Positions 10,401 to 22,200 of a DNA stretch of 64,000 bases are shown here, piece by piece. Origin of the DNA: Psettodes erumei (taxonomy: Eukaryota; Chordata; Actinopteri; Pleuronectiformes; Psettodidae); assembly GCA_016785225.1 (NCBI GenBank), contig JAFBJZ010000941.1, positions 1,787,001 through 1,851,000 of the forward strand, in the 5' to 3' direction. Made by a program: the position numbers and the translations under genes. Within the stretch, counting starts at the first letter, position 1. Each line of letters starts with the position of its first letter. The notes below the pieces were generated by a model, which saw nothing but the letters and a program-made list of their open reading frames with translations, searched no databases and was not told the DNA's origin.

Positions 10401-13400
10401 ATATATATATATACACACTGCTATAAAATGTCAATTTTCCTGTGGGCTCTTTAGAAAGGTCTTGCTGGAAAGTCCCCTGAGCTTGGAGAACTACACTGAG
10501 AAGTTGCAGCTGATGGTGTATCTGGAGGAGGTTCAGATGCAGGTGGACATCAAGAGATACAACATCCCCAACAATGAAACAAAGTATGCCGTCATGTCCA
10601 GAGACAAGGCCAACAAGAAACTTCTTGTACTGGAGGTAAATTATGTGCGATGTTCATCCATTTCCTTGCATAATCGCTCTTTGCCTAATTTGTTCACATT
10701 TAACTTTTCTGGTTTATTTTTACAATTTTTAGTTGCACCAGGTAGCTCCTGTTGCTGTCTATGTAGCATGTGTACTGCCTGGATGGGAGGAATAAATAAA
10801 TCAAACGGTAGCACATGGTATGGTAACACTAATGGACTCAATATTAACCAGGACTACATGTTTCATTTAAAATCCAAGCTGAAATCCATTACTGGTTCTG
10901 GTCTCATTTAAACTGGACATTATTTTGCGAGAGGATCCAAAGTACATCAGGCATATTGGACAGACAACAGTCGATAATTAAAGTTAATAGATTTTTTTAA
11001 ATCACATGGTTCCCATGTAATTTAATAAACATTTTGACATATCTGGTACAAAGCCTGAATGAAGCGCGATCATAAAATCCTGAAATGAGACTGTGATGCT
11101 GTATGATGAGGAAAAAAGATCAGTGATACCACACCGTGATATATTACAATTACTGAGATTTACACAACAGGGCAACATATTCTCCTGCATATTTTGCTGG
11201 CATGAAAATAATTCACTCCTCACCTTGTTCTCGTGATCCTGACAGGTACCTGGTGTGTCAGAGAACCGCCCGTCTGTGCTGCGAGGAGATGAGCTGCTGG
11301 TGTGTCCCATTGGAGAAATAGGAGTGAAGTACCGTGGCTATGTCCACAGTGTGGAGCTAGACAGCGTCAAACTGGGCTTTGGCCAAAAGTAAGATCAAAA
11401 CAAAACAGTAGGGCACAATGATTAATAAACTATAGAATTCTGTGACTGATGCTGAATCTGAGACATAAGCTGCAGTGTGGAGGTCTTTTTAAGATGAACT
11501 ATTTGTCCTGTTAAAGAGTCGGGGACTGGATGCTTCACTTTCAGTGAACATTTAATGATATTTATTCAACAGCAGAGGTTACAGGTGACAGCACAGATGA
11601 GCGGATGTGGTCTGTAGACAATGTGACAGAAAGACAAACATAAAATTCATTATAAGCAGCATTTTGCAAATAATTTAACCGCAGGCTAGCCTTTGTCGTG
11701 GTCCTTTATTTGAGAATAGACAGACTTCAACATTACCATGTATTTTACTGGAACATTACCATGTACAAGGACCTTCTCTGTTTATACGACAGTCTGGATC
11801 TCTGTAACCACCCCCCCCCAAAAAAAAAAGATGGATACCTCCCTTGATAATATATTGTGAGATATGCTGATTAAGGCAACATTAAGCAATGTGATAGACT
11901 AAACTGTTGGGCAGAACCTGTGGTTTAGACTTCGCTCTCCAGTTCGTTGGTACACAGGCTGGTCCCAGCCTCTTGGCACATGATTCATCCAATCCCAGGT
12001 GACAGCGCCCCGTAGAGACGACCTCCCTACACTATCTTACAATCACGCCCTGAGCACAACTTCTTCTGCATTCTGATTTGGCTCGAAGCATAGTATCTGA
12101 TCATCACATAGAGTTCTGAATACCCGCAGTACAATTTCAACCTTGGCCCCCTTGATAATATAAAAACCTAAGTTTCCTGGATTGACTCTCACATGTATTA
12201 GTCCTTCGCACCGCGGGACTAATGCTTGATTCAATCACATCATTCATCAGATCACTTAATGAAACAAAGTGTATAAAAAAAATCAAACACAAATAATGGT
12301 ATTTAGCGCTAATAATCAAACGTGTAAACTAATGACTCTAACATATTTAAGCCATACAAATTCAATAATACTGTGACGCTAATAACAGGTAAGTGTGTTT
12401 ACAGCACCGTGTATGGGAAAACGCGCTAGCATAATGCTAAGAAGCGCAAACGAGTGACATAAGTCCAGTGTAACTTCCCGAAATGCAATCAAAGTTATAT
12501 CAATCAGTAACCGGGTTACAATGAAACAAGTGCTCAGTAAATCAAAACTTACTTATCTTTCATTGACGCACAGCGGGGAAATATAATATCAGTTGGCTTC
12601 ACGGTGCGACAAATAACCGAACGGGAAGGAAAACAACAACAACAACGAAAGTTCCGCTAGCCGTCTTTTTTTTTTTTAACAGTCTGTGACTTTCTTTGCA
12701 GATTGCTGGATCGCTTCGTAAACGGCATGAAGTTCAGCGTTGAGTTCACATTCAACCGCCTGACTCTCCTCCTTCAGCACCGGGCAGCGGAGCTGGCAAT
12801 GAAAGAAGGGCTGGGAATGGTGCTGTTCCCTGCTGCACCCGCCCACTCCTCTCAACAGCCTGAGCTACCCAAACTCTGGTTAGACATGCATGTACAGAAT
12901 ATCTCTTTACGGCGCATGTGTTAGCAGCTCATTTGCCTGTAGTCTCCCTTCCACTACATGAATAAATAAGTAATGGGAGACAATGATTGAGCTACATCTG
13001 TTAGGTGGATATAAAAAGAATGTTACCTGAAATTATGGGATCGGTGGAGGCATTTTAAAGAATTTTGTCATAATCTTGTTAAAACATAAACTATGCTATC
13101 GACCTGATGAGGGTATGCGATTCTCACATTTCCTCTGTCTTCTGGAGGATAGCCTGTTCAACGCACAGCTGGAGAAAAACCCAGAGCAGCGTCAAGCAGT
13201 CCAACACATTGTAGCGGGCTCATCCAAACCTGCACCTTACCTGGTGTTTGGCCCACCTGGAACAGGTACAAGTGCCAGCATCCTCTTCCTTTTTAGAGCT
13301 GAAGCATTTAAGCAATTTAGGTCTCCTGTGTCGAAAAAAGTTCAGTACCAAACACGACAGCGTCCCACCTTACAGCCTCTCACAGTGGGGTCTTATTGTC

Positions 13401-16400
13401 CAGGTTTATGTTGTGCCGCCAGGATTCCAATTCCTATGCCACACATACACTTTTTTCCCTGGCTGCACAGCATAAACCTGGACAATAAGACCCCACTGTG
13501 AGAGGCTCTAAGGGCCTCATCTGGATTAGTAACAGGGCGAGTTTAACAACCCCAATCCTACTCTGCCCCCAAGTCCACACTATCAGCACATCAAACCATT
13601 TGTGAAAGGACACAGGTGTCAGAACCAGTCAACCATGGACTATATATAGAGTATATATAGAGTACAACAACATCTGTTCTATACTGTGAGGAGAGTTGGA
13701 GGGGTCCAAGCACAGGGTGACATATCAGGATGCTTCAACACCTGTTAACCTACCAGTCGCTCACAAAGCCAGAAATCAACTTTATTCTGTGGTTCTGTCT
13801 GTTCAGGCAAGACTGTGACTCTGGTGGAGGCCATCAAGCAGATAGCAAAGGCTCAGCCCTCCTGCCACATCCTGGCCTGTGCTCCCTCCAACAGTGCAGC
13901 TGACCTGCTCTGGAGGAAGATTTTGGACCATGTGGATAAGCGTAAAGTGTACCGTATATACGCCAAAAGCTGGGACATGAAATGTGTGCCTAAAGACCTC
14001 AAGGTTAGTGCCAGGTGCTCTTTCATTTATCCAGAGAGTTTTCACTCTATTCATTCATACACACTGTGTCAAGTCAATCACTTTCTTGCTGCAGTACTGC
14101 TGCACTTCCTGGTCCTGTCCTCCAGTCTCACGAGCTTTGCGTACACGGACATTGTCTTTCAGGCATTCACGAACCTGACAGAGGACAGTTATGTTTACCC
14201 ACCTAAAGAGAAGCTGATGGAGTATAGCATCATAGTCACCACCCTGTTCACTGCTGGAAGGTAGGGAATGACTCACATTGCATTTTGCTCCCTTCATGAC
14301 ACACAAAGCTAGGTATTTACATTTTGTTTACATTCTCTGTCATCCAAAATACTACCAGTCAAGATGGGAGTAAGTGTTTGCATGTATCTTATCTCTGCAG
14401 GCTGGTTACAGGAGGCATTCCTGCAGGACATTTCACACACATTTTTGTGGACGAGGCAGGACATGCTGTGGAGACCGAATGTATAATCCCATTAGCAGGT
14501 AAAGAGAACAACGTGCAGTGCGTTTTCTGTTATTGTGCTGAACTTGCTTTATGTGTGGTTTAATTTTTTTGTTACCTGTGGTATAAAGGGCTCCTCCATG
14601 CAGACACCGGTCAGGTTGTTCTGGCTGGAGACCCCAAGCAGCTTGGACCAATTCTCCATTCCCGCTTTGCGCAGAAATATGGCATGGGTAAGTACAGACG
14701 CGCTAACATATAAATTGTTTAGTTTGTGTAAATGAGGACACATAGTTTTGTTTTCCATAGTTCTTTTGTCCTACATAAGTGTGTTACATACTATTTGATG
14801 CATTTCTGGAGTCACAAGGCTCTGTTGTCTGCAGGAGTTTCCCTCTTGGAGCGCTTGATGAGTGATTTCCATCTGTACCAGAAGGACAAAGGCATGTTCA
14901 ACAACCGCTTTGTCACCAAACTGCTGCGCAACTACAGGTGTGACAGAAAAGAAAATTATGCTTGACTAAAAATTATGGATTTGGTTTTCCAGAATGCATC
15001 TTCTACTCTATTTTCACTTCTTTTGGTCCTTTTCTTTTTAGGTCCCATCCCGACATTCTGGCCATTCCCAACACGCTCTTCTATGACGGAGAGCTGCTGT
15101 GTCACGCAAATGAAGATATACGCAACTCCTACTGCAGTTGGAAGGAACTCCCACAGCCGGTACTGAAGAGCGCATGTGCAAACAGACACTGACCATACAG
15201 AAAACATGAAAAGTGAAAAAAACAATAGCCCTGCATGATGGAGAATGGAGATTTTTGAAGCACGGGGCATTTTACACCTTGATTCATTTAAAGATTTTAT
15301 CTGGTGAATAACTTTAAAAAGGAAAACACGACATTGACAAAAAAAATGAAATGCTAACTTAACTGTGCTTCAACACACAAACAAACCTAATATTGATAAA
15401 GAACATCACATGCACCACACACAATTACTCAAAGATTTTTTTATACAGAGAGAATACAACATATAAAAAAAGCAAAAACACTTTTTCTTTTACCTTGTGC
15501 GTACCTTTCAGGGCTTCCCGTTGATCTTCCACGTGGTCACTGGCATCGACGAGCGTGAGGCCAGCAGTCCATCATTCTTCAACAGAGCAGAGGTGGAGGT
15601 GCTGATGCATTACGTGGAGGAACTTCTGCAGACACAGGGCAAGAAGGGACTGGCAACCATATCACCCAAAGACATAGGCATCATCGCCCCCTACAGGAAA
15701 CAGGTCAGAATCAACGCAGTCCAAGTTCTAATACATGCATCATACGTTGAGGTGGAAATATGTAATCATATGTTCATGAAAAGTTGGAGCTGTTATTTTT
15801 TCTGGGTGTCACATAGGTGCTAAAAATCCGCAAGGCCCTGGAAAAAGTTGGGAAGGGCCTCAAAGTCAAGGACATGGATGAGCTTAAGGTGACGAAATGT
15901 TTGATGCTAAAACAACGTGAAACACACAGAGGTACATAGAGGCGGTATCATAAGTTTATATACACGTGTATGTCAGGTTGGGTCGGTGGAGGAGTTCCAA
16001 GGTCAGGAGAGGAGAGTGATCTTGGTGTCCGCAGTTCGGAGCAGCCCCAGTTATGCAGAGATGGACAAACAGTTCAACCTGGGCTTCGTCAACAATGAAA
16101 AGGTACCTGCCTCTAATACAAGCACGTAGCAGATGTGTGTACATGCGAACAACTATTCTGACACACTCTTTGTTTGATTGTCCAGAGATTCAATGTGGCT
16201 GTGACACGGGCCAAAGCCCTGCTGATTGTGGTGGGAAACCCGGTTGTGCTGGAAACAGATCCTACCTGGGCCCGGTAAGTGTCACATGGTTACTCCTGGT
16301 TTCCCCTGTCACAGCACACATAATGTTAAAAATTAAAATTTAGCTTTAAACTGAAGAGAGCGGTTCCTGTAAACGATGCCACTGTTCTCTGCCTCCCTGC

Positions 16401-16692
16401 ACGTCTGCAGCTTCATCCGTTACTGCAGAGAAAGAGGCGGCTACAAGGGCCACCATTTAACTGCCCTTCTTGCAGAAGATGAAGAATTGGCAATACTCAC
16501 TGCTCTTTGCCTGGAGATTGAGCCAAAAGGTGACACACATATAATCTCTATTTTCATCAGTATCCCTCAGAAAGCGAAAGAAAGACAGGAGTGTTTAAAT
16601 TGTCCATCTTTCTTCTGCCAATCTTGTCAGTGGAGACCGCAGAGAGTGCTGTTCAGCAGTACCTGGAACCCGAGTGGAAGAACCACCAGTGA
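4426..16692 (+). CDS. mov10: MOV10 RNA helicase, 23 coding exons, 1001 aa
   Basis: Exons: 4426-4559, 4645-4747, 8248-8423, 8991-9090, 9200-9341, 9466-9715, 9832-9945, 10455-10635, 11246-11388, 12702-12878, 13153-13265, 13807-14003, 14163-14260, 14401-14498, 14589-14687, 14835-14937, 15042-15159, 15512-15703, 15817-15888, 15977-16102, 16186-16274, 16411-16529, 16631-16692. All introns are GT-AG, phases agree throughout, and the sum is 1002 codons with the stop (human MOV10 is 1003 aa). Upf1-like SF1 helicase motifs are intact: Walker A GPPGTGKT 540-547 (split by intron 11), DEAGH 660-664, AGDPKQLGP 688-696, LLRNYRSHP 738-746, VGSVEEFQGQE 871-881, NVAVTRAKA about 915-923. The N-terminal half is the usual MOV10 region before the helicase core. 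MOV10 is a cytoplasmic 5'-3' RNA helicase associated with Argonaute/RISC, 3'UTR remodelling and restriction of retroelements and RNA viruses. The start follows an in-frame stop (4405) and aligns with the human N-terminus. The exon 11 acceptor was chosen to keep frame and human alignment. Teleosts can carry several mov10 paralogues; which one this is cannot be told. Confidence 0.95.
5480..5535 (+). repeat. Fragment of a common fish 'agtaactaagta...tactt' repeat
   Basis: The stretch gtgaaaagtaactaagtaga followed by 'tttactctagtgctgtactt' resembles a dispersed teleost repeat. It lies in the 3.5-kb mov10 intron 2 (4748-8247). The same kind of sequence appears in the elements at 22505-22985 and 51150-51430. 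Short and diverged, so family assignment is tentative. Confidence 0.35.
5640..6715. other. mov10 intron 2 interior, nothing recognised
   Basis: This part of intron 2 holds a poly-C-rich stretch (about 5784-5805) and short open frames with no family resemblance. No splice-consistent extra exon was found. It may be remnant repeat DNA attached to the element at 6716-7105. Confidence 0.4.
6716..7105 (+). mobile_element. Possible second LTR-like repeat
   Basis: The segment begins tgtctgggg, carries a TATA-like ggtatatct at about 6963-6971, an internal tandem 'gggtcagtctctg' pattern at about 6993-7035, and a canonical poly(A) signal AATAAA at 7085-7090. That order fits an LTR (U3-R-U5), but there is no second copy in the window and the termini are not certain. 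It could equally be an unclassified intron repeat. Confidence 0.25.
7151..7480 (-). mobile_element. Degenerate LTR-like repeat, copy B (inverted relative to copy A)
   Basis: Read on the minus strand, this element has a good TATA box (TATAAAA, plus coordinates 7395-7401), an R-like stretch, a poly(A) signal ATTAAA (7307-7312) and an end 'ttttatacaaca'. It matches copy A (3060-3422) in opposite orientation, with block order conserved. It lies in mov10 intron 2, antisense to mov10. The pair is too diverged and oppositely oriented to be the two LTRs of one provirus; two independent old insertions are more likely. No retroviral coding sequence is recognisable next to it. Confidence 0.45.
7767..7785. 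repeat. (TA)n microsatellite
   Basis: A pure TA dinucleotide run in mov10 intron 2. Confidence 0.9.
10390..10413. repeat. (TA)n microsatellite
   Basis: A pure TA run about 40 bp upstream of the acceptor of mov10 exon 8, close to where the branch point and pyrimidine tract should lie. Length variation here might affect splicing of that exon. Confidence 0.9.
11540..12660 (-). other. Possible antisense insertion in mov10 intron 9
   Basis: mov10 intron 9 is about 1.3 kb. On the minus strand it has an apparent 5' end near 12660, a donor-like GATAA|GTAAGT at about 12551, and a poly(A) signal AATAAA (plus 11561-11566). It could be a small retroelement or an antisense transcription unit. On the plus strand the intron also contains a consensus-like donor CAG|GTAAGT at 12388/12389, which could support a cryptic exon. 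No coding similarity was recognised in any frame. Low confidence. Confidence 0.2.
13374..13507. repeat. Foldback inverted repeat in the Walker A intron of mov10
   Basis: The left arm 13374-13416 and right arm 13465-13507 are inverse copies over 43 nt with one mismatch, which is a G-U wobble in RNA. Pairing resumes after a small mismatch to give arms of about 50 nt (13374-13423 and 13458-13507) around a loop of about 34 nt. The structure lies 108 nt after the donor of mov10 intron 11. It may be a recent foldback/MITE insertion or an RNA hairpin; no target duplication is clear and I do not recognise a known microRNA. Confidence 0.85.
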
Positions 16693-17170
16693 CCAAAAGG
16701 AGAGCCCAAACCCTTGTTATTTAAAGGGATTCATATTACTTTAAGTGGGGTATACTTTTTCACCAAATACCTGAAACAGAAGGTTTATGGAAAGATGAAT
16801 GCATTTATATACATATGCTTATGAAAGGGCTCAATGGCACCTTTTCACATTAAAGTTATTTGACACAGCCAGTTTTCACAAGGACAGAGTAACCTCCCAG
16901 AATATATCTTTAATGTCACATTATTTTTCTCAATCATTACTGCTCTTTTACGACCGTGTAGTTTTATGATTTGTTGGTTCAATGAACTCTACATCAGGGT
17001 TAATCCATATCTGAACGAAGAGCCATATGTGGGTCAAAAATGTCTTTTTTTAAACCAGTTGCTAAGGGGTTACAGGTATTTTTATTCATTTAAACCCAAT
17101 GATAAATGTTAAAGACTTTTCTGAACTGTTTGGCATTTCTTTTAAATAAAAAAATTCAATCAGTGTCCAA
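16693..17170 (+). other. mov10: mov10 3' UTR and poly(A) signals
   Basis: After the TGA at 16690-16692 the sequence is AT-rich and non-coding. Candidate poly(A) signals are ATTAAA at 16849-16854 and AATAAA at 17145-17150; either could be used, giving a short or a roughly 470-nt 3' UTR. Confidence 0.6.
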
Positions 17171-17384
17171 ACCTTTCTACTAAGCTAAGAGCAAAGCTAT
17201 AAAGAGTTCTGATGATTTTTGGCTTCAGTTTTCAGTGGAAGTGAGGTTTTGGTTTTCTGTTTATTGGCTAAAAAAAAAAAAGACACGTTTAACACTCAAA
17301 GGAAATGAATGGCAAGAGCACACATAGGATGCTGTGAACTATTTTGGAAATAGCAGTCATCTGAAGCAAAACTAGTTAAGAGTA

Positions 17385-19274
17385 GGTAGTATTTCAAAAA
17401 TACTTTATTAACATGTTTGTCTCATCCAGACATACAACACATCCCACTCCTGTTAGTGAAGCATCATCACAATCAACATTTTCTCGCAAACTATGGTGTT
17501 TGACATTAGACGTAGAGGCACTGTCCAGGAATTAGCCCAAGCCCTCAACATTCTGATCTGTATGGATCTAAATGTGTTGGATAAAAGAAAGATCACCACA
17601 GTTGTAGCTTATGATGGTTGTAAGATCAATGTAAGGACCATCTCATTCACTTGTGTGTAAAGTCGGCGTCTTCGGGGCTTTTATCTGGGCAGGACAAGAT
17701 GTGGACGATACAGTACAGTACAAACAACCCGTCATACTGCCTCAAATAGGTTCAATTTAACTGATATCAGAGGGCCGCCTGTCAGGAGATGAAGAAATTT
17801 CATGATTCTGTCACTTAGTGGAGAAAACTACTGAAGTTTAAAATTGTAAGTTTGGTTACTGACAGAAATGGCCCTCAGGCCTGTTCACAGGATGGTAAAA
17901 TGTCAAACTTTGAAATTTAATGTTTCATCTTCAAGCCCAAAGACACTGTGGCTGTTCCCAGACACAGACTCCCTGTGTTTATATGGCTGTCCACCACTGT
18001 TTCAATGATATTTAGGAGCTAAACAAGAGAAAATCTTTGACGGGCCACTTCCTCCGCACTTGGATAACCTTGTTCGTTCAATCACATTCTGAGAAATATT
18101 CCTGTACTGTCAAACAAAGGTCTTTTACACACCAGCAGAGCCCCAATTTCATAACCCAAGGGAGTTACTGTTCTGGTGAGTGAAACCCAGACAACAGCAC
18201 TTTGGTAATGATACGGTCCAAGCTGTCAATCAATGCATCAGTTGAGTTTTTTAATTAAAGCATTTCTACACAGAACAGGCCTATAATCCATTTTGATTAA
18301 TATGGCTGTATTCAGTGAGCACTCATCCTCAGTTAATCCAGTACACGGCAATAAATCGTGACTGTACACTGGATCTTAAACAGTCCAGACTTCAGAGGGA
18401 GGCAGAGCTTGTTTGGGGGAAGGCGCTGGTGACGCCTGAGCCAGTGTGAGCGATTATTGTGTCCATGACAATAGGCCACTGTCTCCAGTGCCAGTTTAAG
18501 CTATCGCCAGGGAGGGAGAGACAGACTGAGGTGCAGTCTGACATCTCTCCACACAAATAGTCGCTGCCGCTTCAGTTTATGTAGGTAATGCAGTGTGAAC
18601 AGGCTCTTAATATAGTCCTTTCTGATAGAAGCTGGGGAAAACAAGAGCTCTGCTGACACAGCAGTTGGTGAAATGGGACTTTCCGGCTGTAAAATTAATG
18701 GCGGTGTGACAAAAAGATGAAGGATCGTGACTGAAACTGATGTATGAAAGGAGATGGGGTGGTAGGTGCAGGTTCAAGAAAAGCTGGGAGGTTCCATACC
18801 ATTAAAGCAAATCTGATACTGCAACATGCAGCCGTGAGCCGAGAGAGTCGGTGAGCGTGTGAGCTACGAGACCCTTCTCTGTAAACAATCATACCACAGA
18901 GGCAGACGCATGATATATTTGTAAAGTGTATGCAAATATAAATACAAACATACATTCACACATACAGGAGGAGGGGGGCGGGTCCTTCACACAAAGAGGC
19001 TGGTGTGATGGTGAAGGAAGAAGTCAGAAAACAGAAACAAAAACTGACAGTGTGTGAGTAGCAGATGAAATAGTTAAAAAAAAAAAAAGAGTTTGATTTG
19101 TTTTGCTTTTAAACAGGTGTGTCAGTCTTTCATACCCGCCTGTGGCATATCTGCATCTGTGAAGTAAGTATAGTCCTCGGAAGCCATTGATTTAAGGGTT
19201 TTCTTTCTAACTTTGCTCTGTGTGTGGCAGGGAGACCTCCCTCAGGTGCTGATTGGCCAACAAACTCCACCTCT
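17385..19274 (-). other. rhoc: rhoc 3' UTR
   Basis: The sequence downstream of the rhoc stop codon shows no other gene. The first strong minus-strand poly(A) signal near the boundary with mov10 is AATAAA (plus TTTATT at 17404-17409), implying a 3' UTR of about 1.9 kb, a usual size for vertebrate Rho genes. A poly-A-like run near 19077-19088 is on the opposite strand sense. The extent is inferred. Confidence 0.5.
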
Positions 19275-22200
19275 TCACAGTAGCTGGCAGCCGCCCCTCT
19301 TCTTGCGCTTGCGGACCTGCAGAGCTGCTCTGGTGGCCATCTCGAACACCTCCCGCACACCGTCCTTGGTCTTGGCGGAGCACTCCAGGTAGCCAAAGGC
19401 ACTGATGCGGTTGGCCATGTCTCTGCCCTCCTCAGACTTTACCGGCTCCTGGACGTTTAATGTACAGTGGGTTAAAAGTTGCGCCTCAGTGCAGACATAT
19501 TAGCAGTATTAGCCACACAGGGCCACTCTGTTTTGGGGTAATCTGTTGACAAGCCAAAAATGGATGCAGAAACACACACCTGTTTCATCTTGGCCAGCTC
19601 CCTGCGTGTGTGTTCATCGTTCCTGAGGTCCTTCTTGTTGCCGACGAGGATGATCGGGACGTTGGGACAGAAGTGTTTCACTTCAGGCGTCCATTTCTCG
19701 GGAATGTTCTCTACAAAAATGGAAAACAAATGAAATTTTAAAAAACCCAAAAAAAACTAATCACCGCACAGTAAATTCCAGACTTCCTTCCTTACAAGGA
19801 CAATGTTGAAAGAGTCTTGTCATTTCCCTCATAACTGTACAGACAAACACGGAGAGGTCACGAACCCCGACTGACTACACGAGCCGAAATCAGCGTCGTT
19901 TACTCTGGTGGGAAATGTCATGTGATAGTGTACGAATACCATCGGTGGCACTGCCCATAACAAAACACTGGGAGTAATCCTGAAGGTTTTAATCAAACAA
20001 GACATATTTATTCATCCGTTGGATTCCGTTTTTGAGGGCTAAGAACACTCAGCTCTAAGCCTGAAATACATGCGAGACATTCAGTGTAATCTTGAGCCTC
20101 ATACAATAACAGAAGCTCTCATCCTGCTCCTCGAGCGCAGAAAAGCTTGAATTAAAACAGTCTATTAAGAGTGTTGACTGATTTAGAAATGATCTTGCTG
20201 TAGCTAGGCAACAGCCATGTCTGATGCGCAAAATTACTTAATTACTTTACCGACTTAAAGCAAGTGACTAATGTTTGTGCGGATGGCAGCAGCTGAGTTA
20301 ATTATAACACCAATAATTTAATCACACACATGAAGAAACGCCATTTCAATAAGCACATTTTTGCATTATGGATCACTGCTATTATGAGGTCCATGAAAAA
20401 TAAAACAGGAATTACCAGAAGGGAAGAACATGCAGAGAGACTCATTGCTGGTTGTGCAGCACTGACAGATAAGCTCTTGTGGTGGCCATTGTTGGAATTT
20501 AAAAGGACCATTTGGTGAAACTAAAGCTGCACTCCTGCTTCTGTACAAACAACACTGATGATGGACTTTTCACTGCAGATAGGTTTGTAGCTACACTCGG
20601 GGATATCAGGTCCGTGCATCACTGGTGCACGCAAGTTCTTCATTTTGTGGAATGAATCCATGCAAAGGCCTGATCTAAGTCCACCTCTCTCTCTTTCTCT
20701 CTCCCTCTCGAGAAAGATCTTTTGATTGTAATCAATATTTTAATCAGGTGCACCCACTTCTTTTTGTGTCAAGTCCCGTAATCCCGGTTTCACTAAAACC
20801 CTGCCCCGTGATTATCAGTAACGCATCGACGTCTCGTGAGGTGACGAGGTTTTGCTTCTGAACTCCAGAACGAAATGGAGCACAGTAATAAGCTACAATG
20901 TGACTTAGTTTCACGAAGGTGGTAGTCGGTGAGTGTATCCGGTCGTACCTAAAGAGTCAGGGCTATCTATAGAGAAGCACATGAGGATGACGTCTGTGTC
21001 GGGGTAGGAGAGAGGCCTCAGTCTGTCGTAGTCTTCCTGACCAGCTGTATCCCACAATGCTAACTCCACCTGAGGAAGAGAAAGAACAATAGAAATGATG
21101 CAAGCGGCGGCGAGCACAGAGCGTTACCTCAATTACATTATTAAAATAAGGCCTCGTGCTCACACTTCACTGAAAGCAGGGCAAAGAGGAAGAAAGGAAA
21201 CAGAAAACAATACGGACAGCGACAATGGAGGCGTAGTAATGAGGAAGAGAAAGGAAAAGGAGAGAAGAATATAGATTTGAAACTATTAATCCCTTTGCTA
21301 TCAGTCAACTAAAGAGCAAACCCTCTTCAAACTGTTTGCAGTCCCACGGTGCTTGACCTGCTCTGGATGAAGCAAACGCCCGGCAACCACAACGCACCAT
21401 GTGGGAATACCACATGAGCAGCGGCCTAGAAATTCATTTCTAGGCCGCTGCTCATTTCATCATTTCATAAACATATCATGTCTTTTTGTTTTTACTGTAA
21501 ATGTCTCTGCAGACGGACTCTGGTCTCTTAGCTTTCTGTGTAACCTTGACTTGTCATACCCTCCAGCATCCTGGTGATTTAATTCTCCAGCGTCCTTACC
21601 ACCATTACAATCACAGCTGGAAAACTGCACCTTCTACTGCCAAGAATTGGGTTTTTAAAAAAAACAAACACCCTCCCCCCCAAAAAAAAAAAAAACAGTC
21701 TCAATCGTCAAGAGCGACTACAGTATGTTAGCACCTCAACCAGGTATTTCTGATGTCATGCTAAATCCTGCTTGTTGGCTGAGGAGCTACTTACCTTGTA
21801 AAGAGTGTCTCGCCACTGCACCTTATGACTTCTAGTCTAGCCCAGGGAGGGCACTTTGCATGGTGTGTGAGACAGTCAGCTGAGCATCTGTCTCACCACA
21901 TTTTCTGTCTGAGAAAGTGAGCAGCAATCCTTCAGTCCGCGTCTGCTGCTTTTGAATTCTTTGACCACTGGGTGTCTCTGAGGAGTCTGTATCATCTGTC
22001 ATTTATTTTACCCCTGCTCCCTGTGTGAACTTTTAACCCCTATTTCTTTAGTCTTTGTGGCTAAAACTGCGTTTGGTCGAAGGATGGCCAGTGAGCTGGG
22101 TTAAGCTGCAAGGTGAACAGTGACGCTGACCTGTGGTGCAGTATTTCACTGACCCAAATGCAGCTTTTTAAAAACAGAACACGCCTGTCGAGACGTTTGG

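Noticed and set aside
12703..12924. Continuation of mov10 exon 10 to the stop at 12924
   Set aside because: The donor CTG|GTTAGA at 12878 followed by exon 11 at 13153 keeps the frame and the MOV10 alignment; the longer frame would lose the helicase domain.
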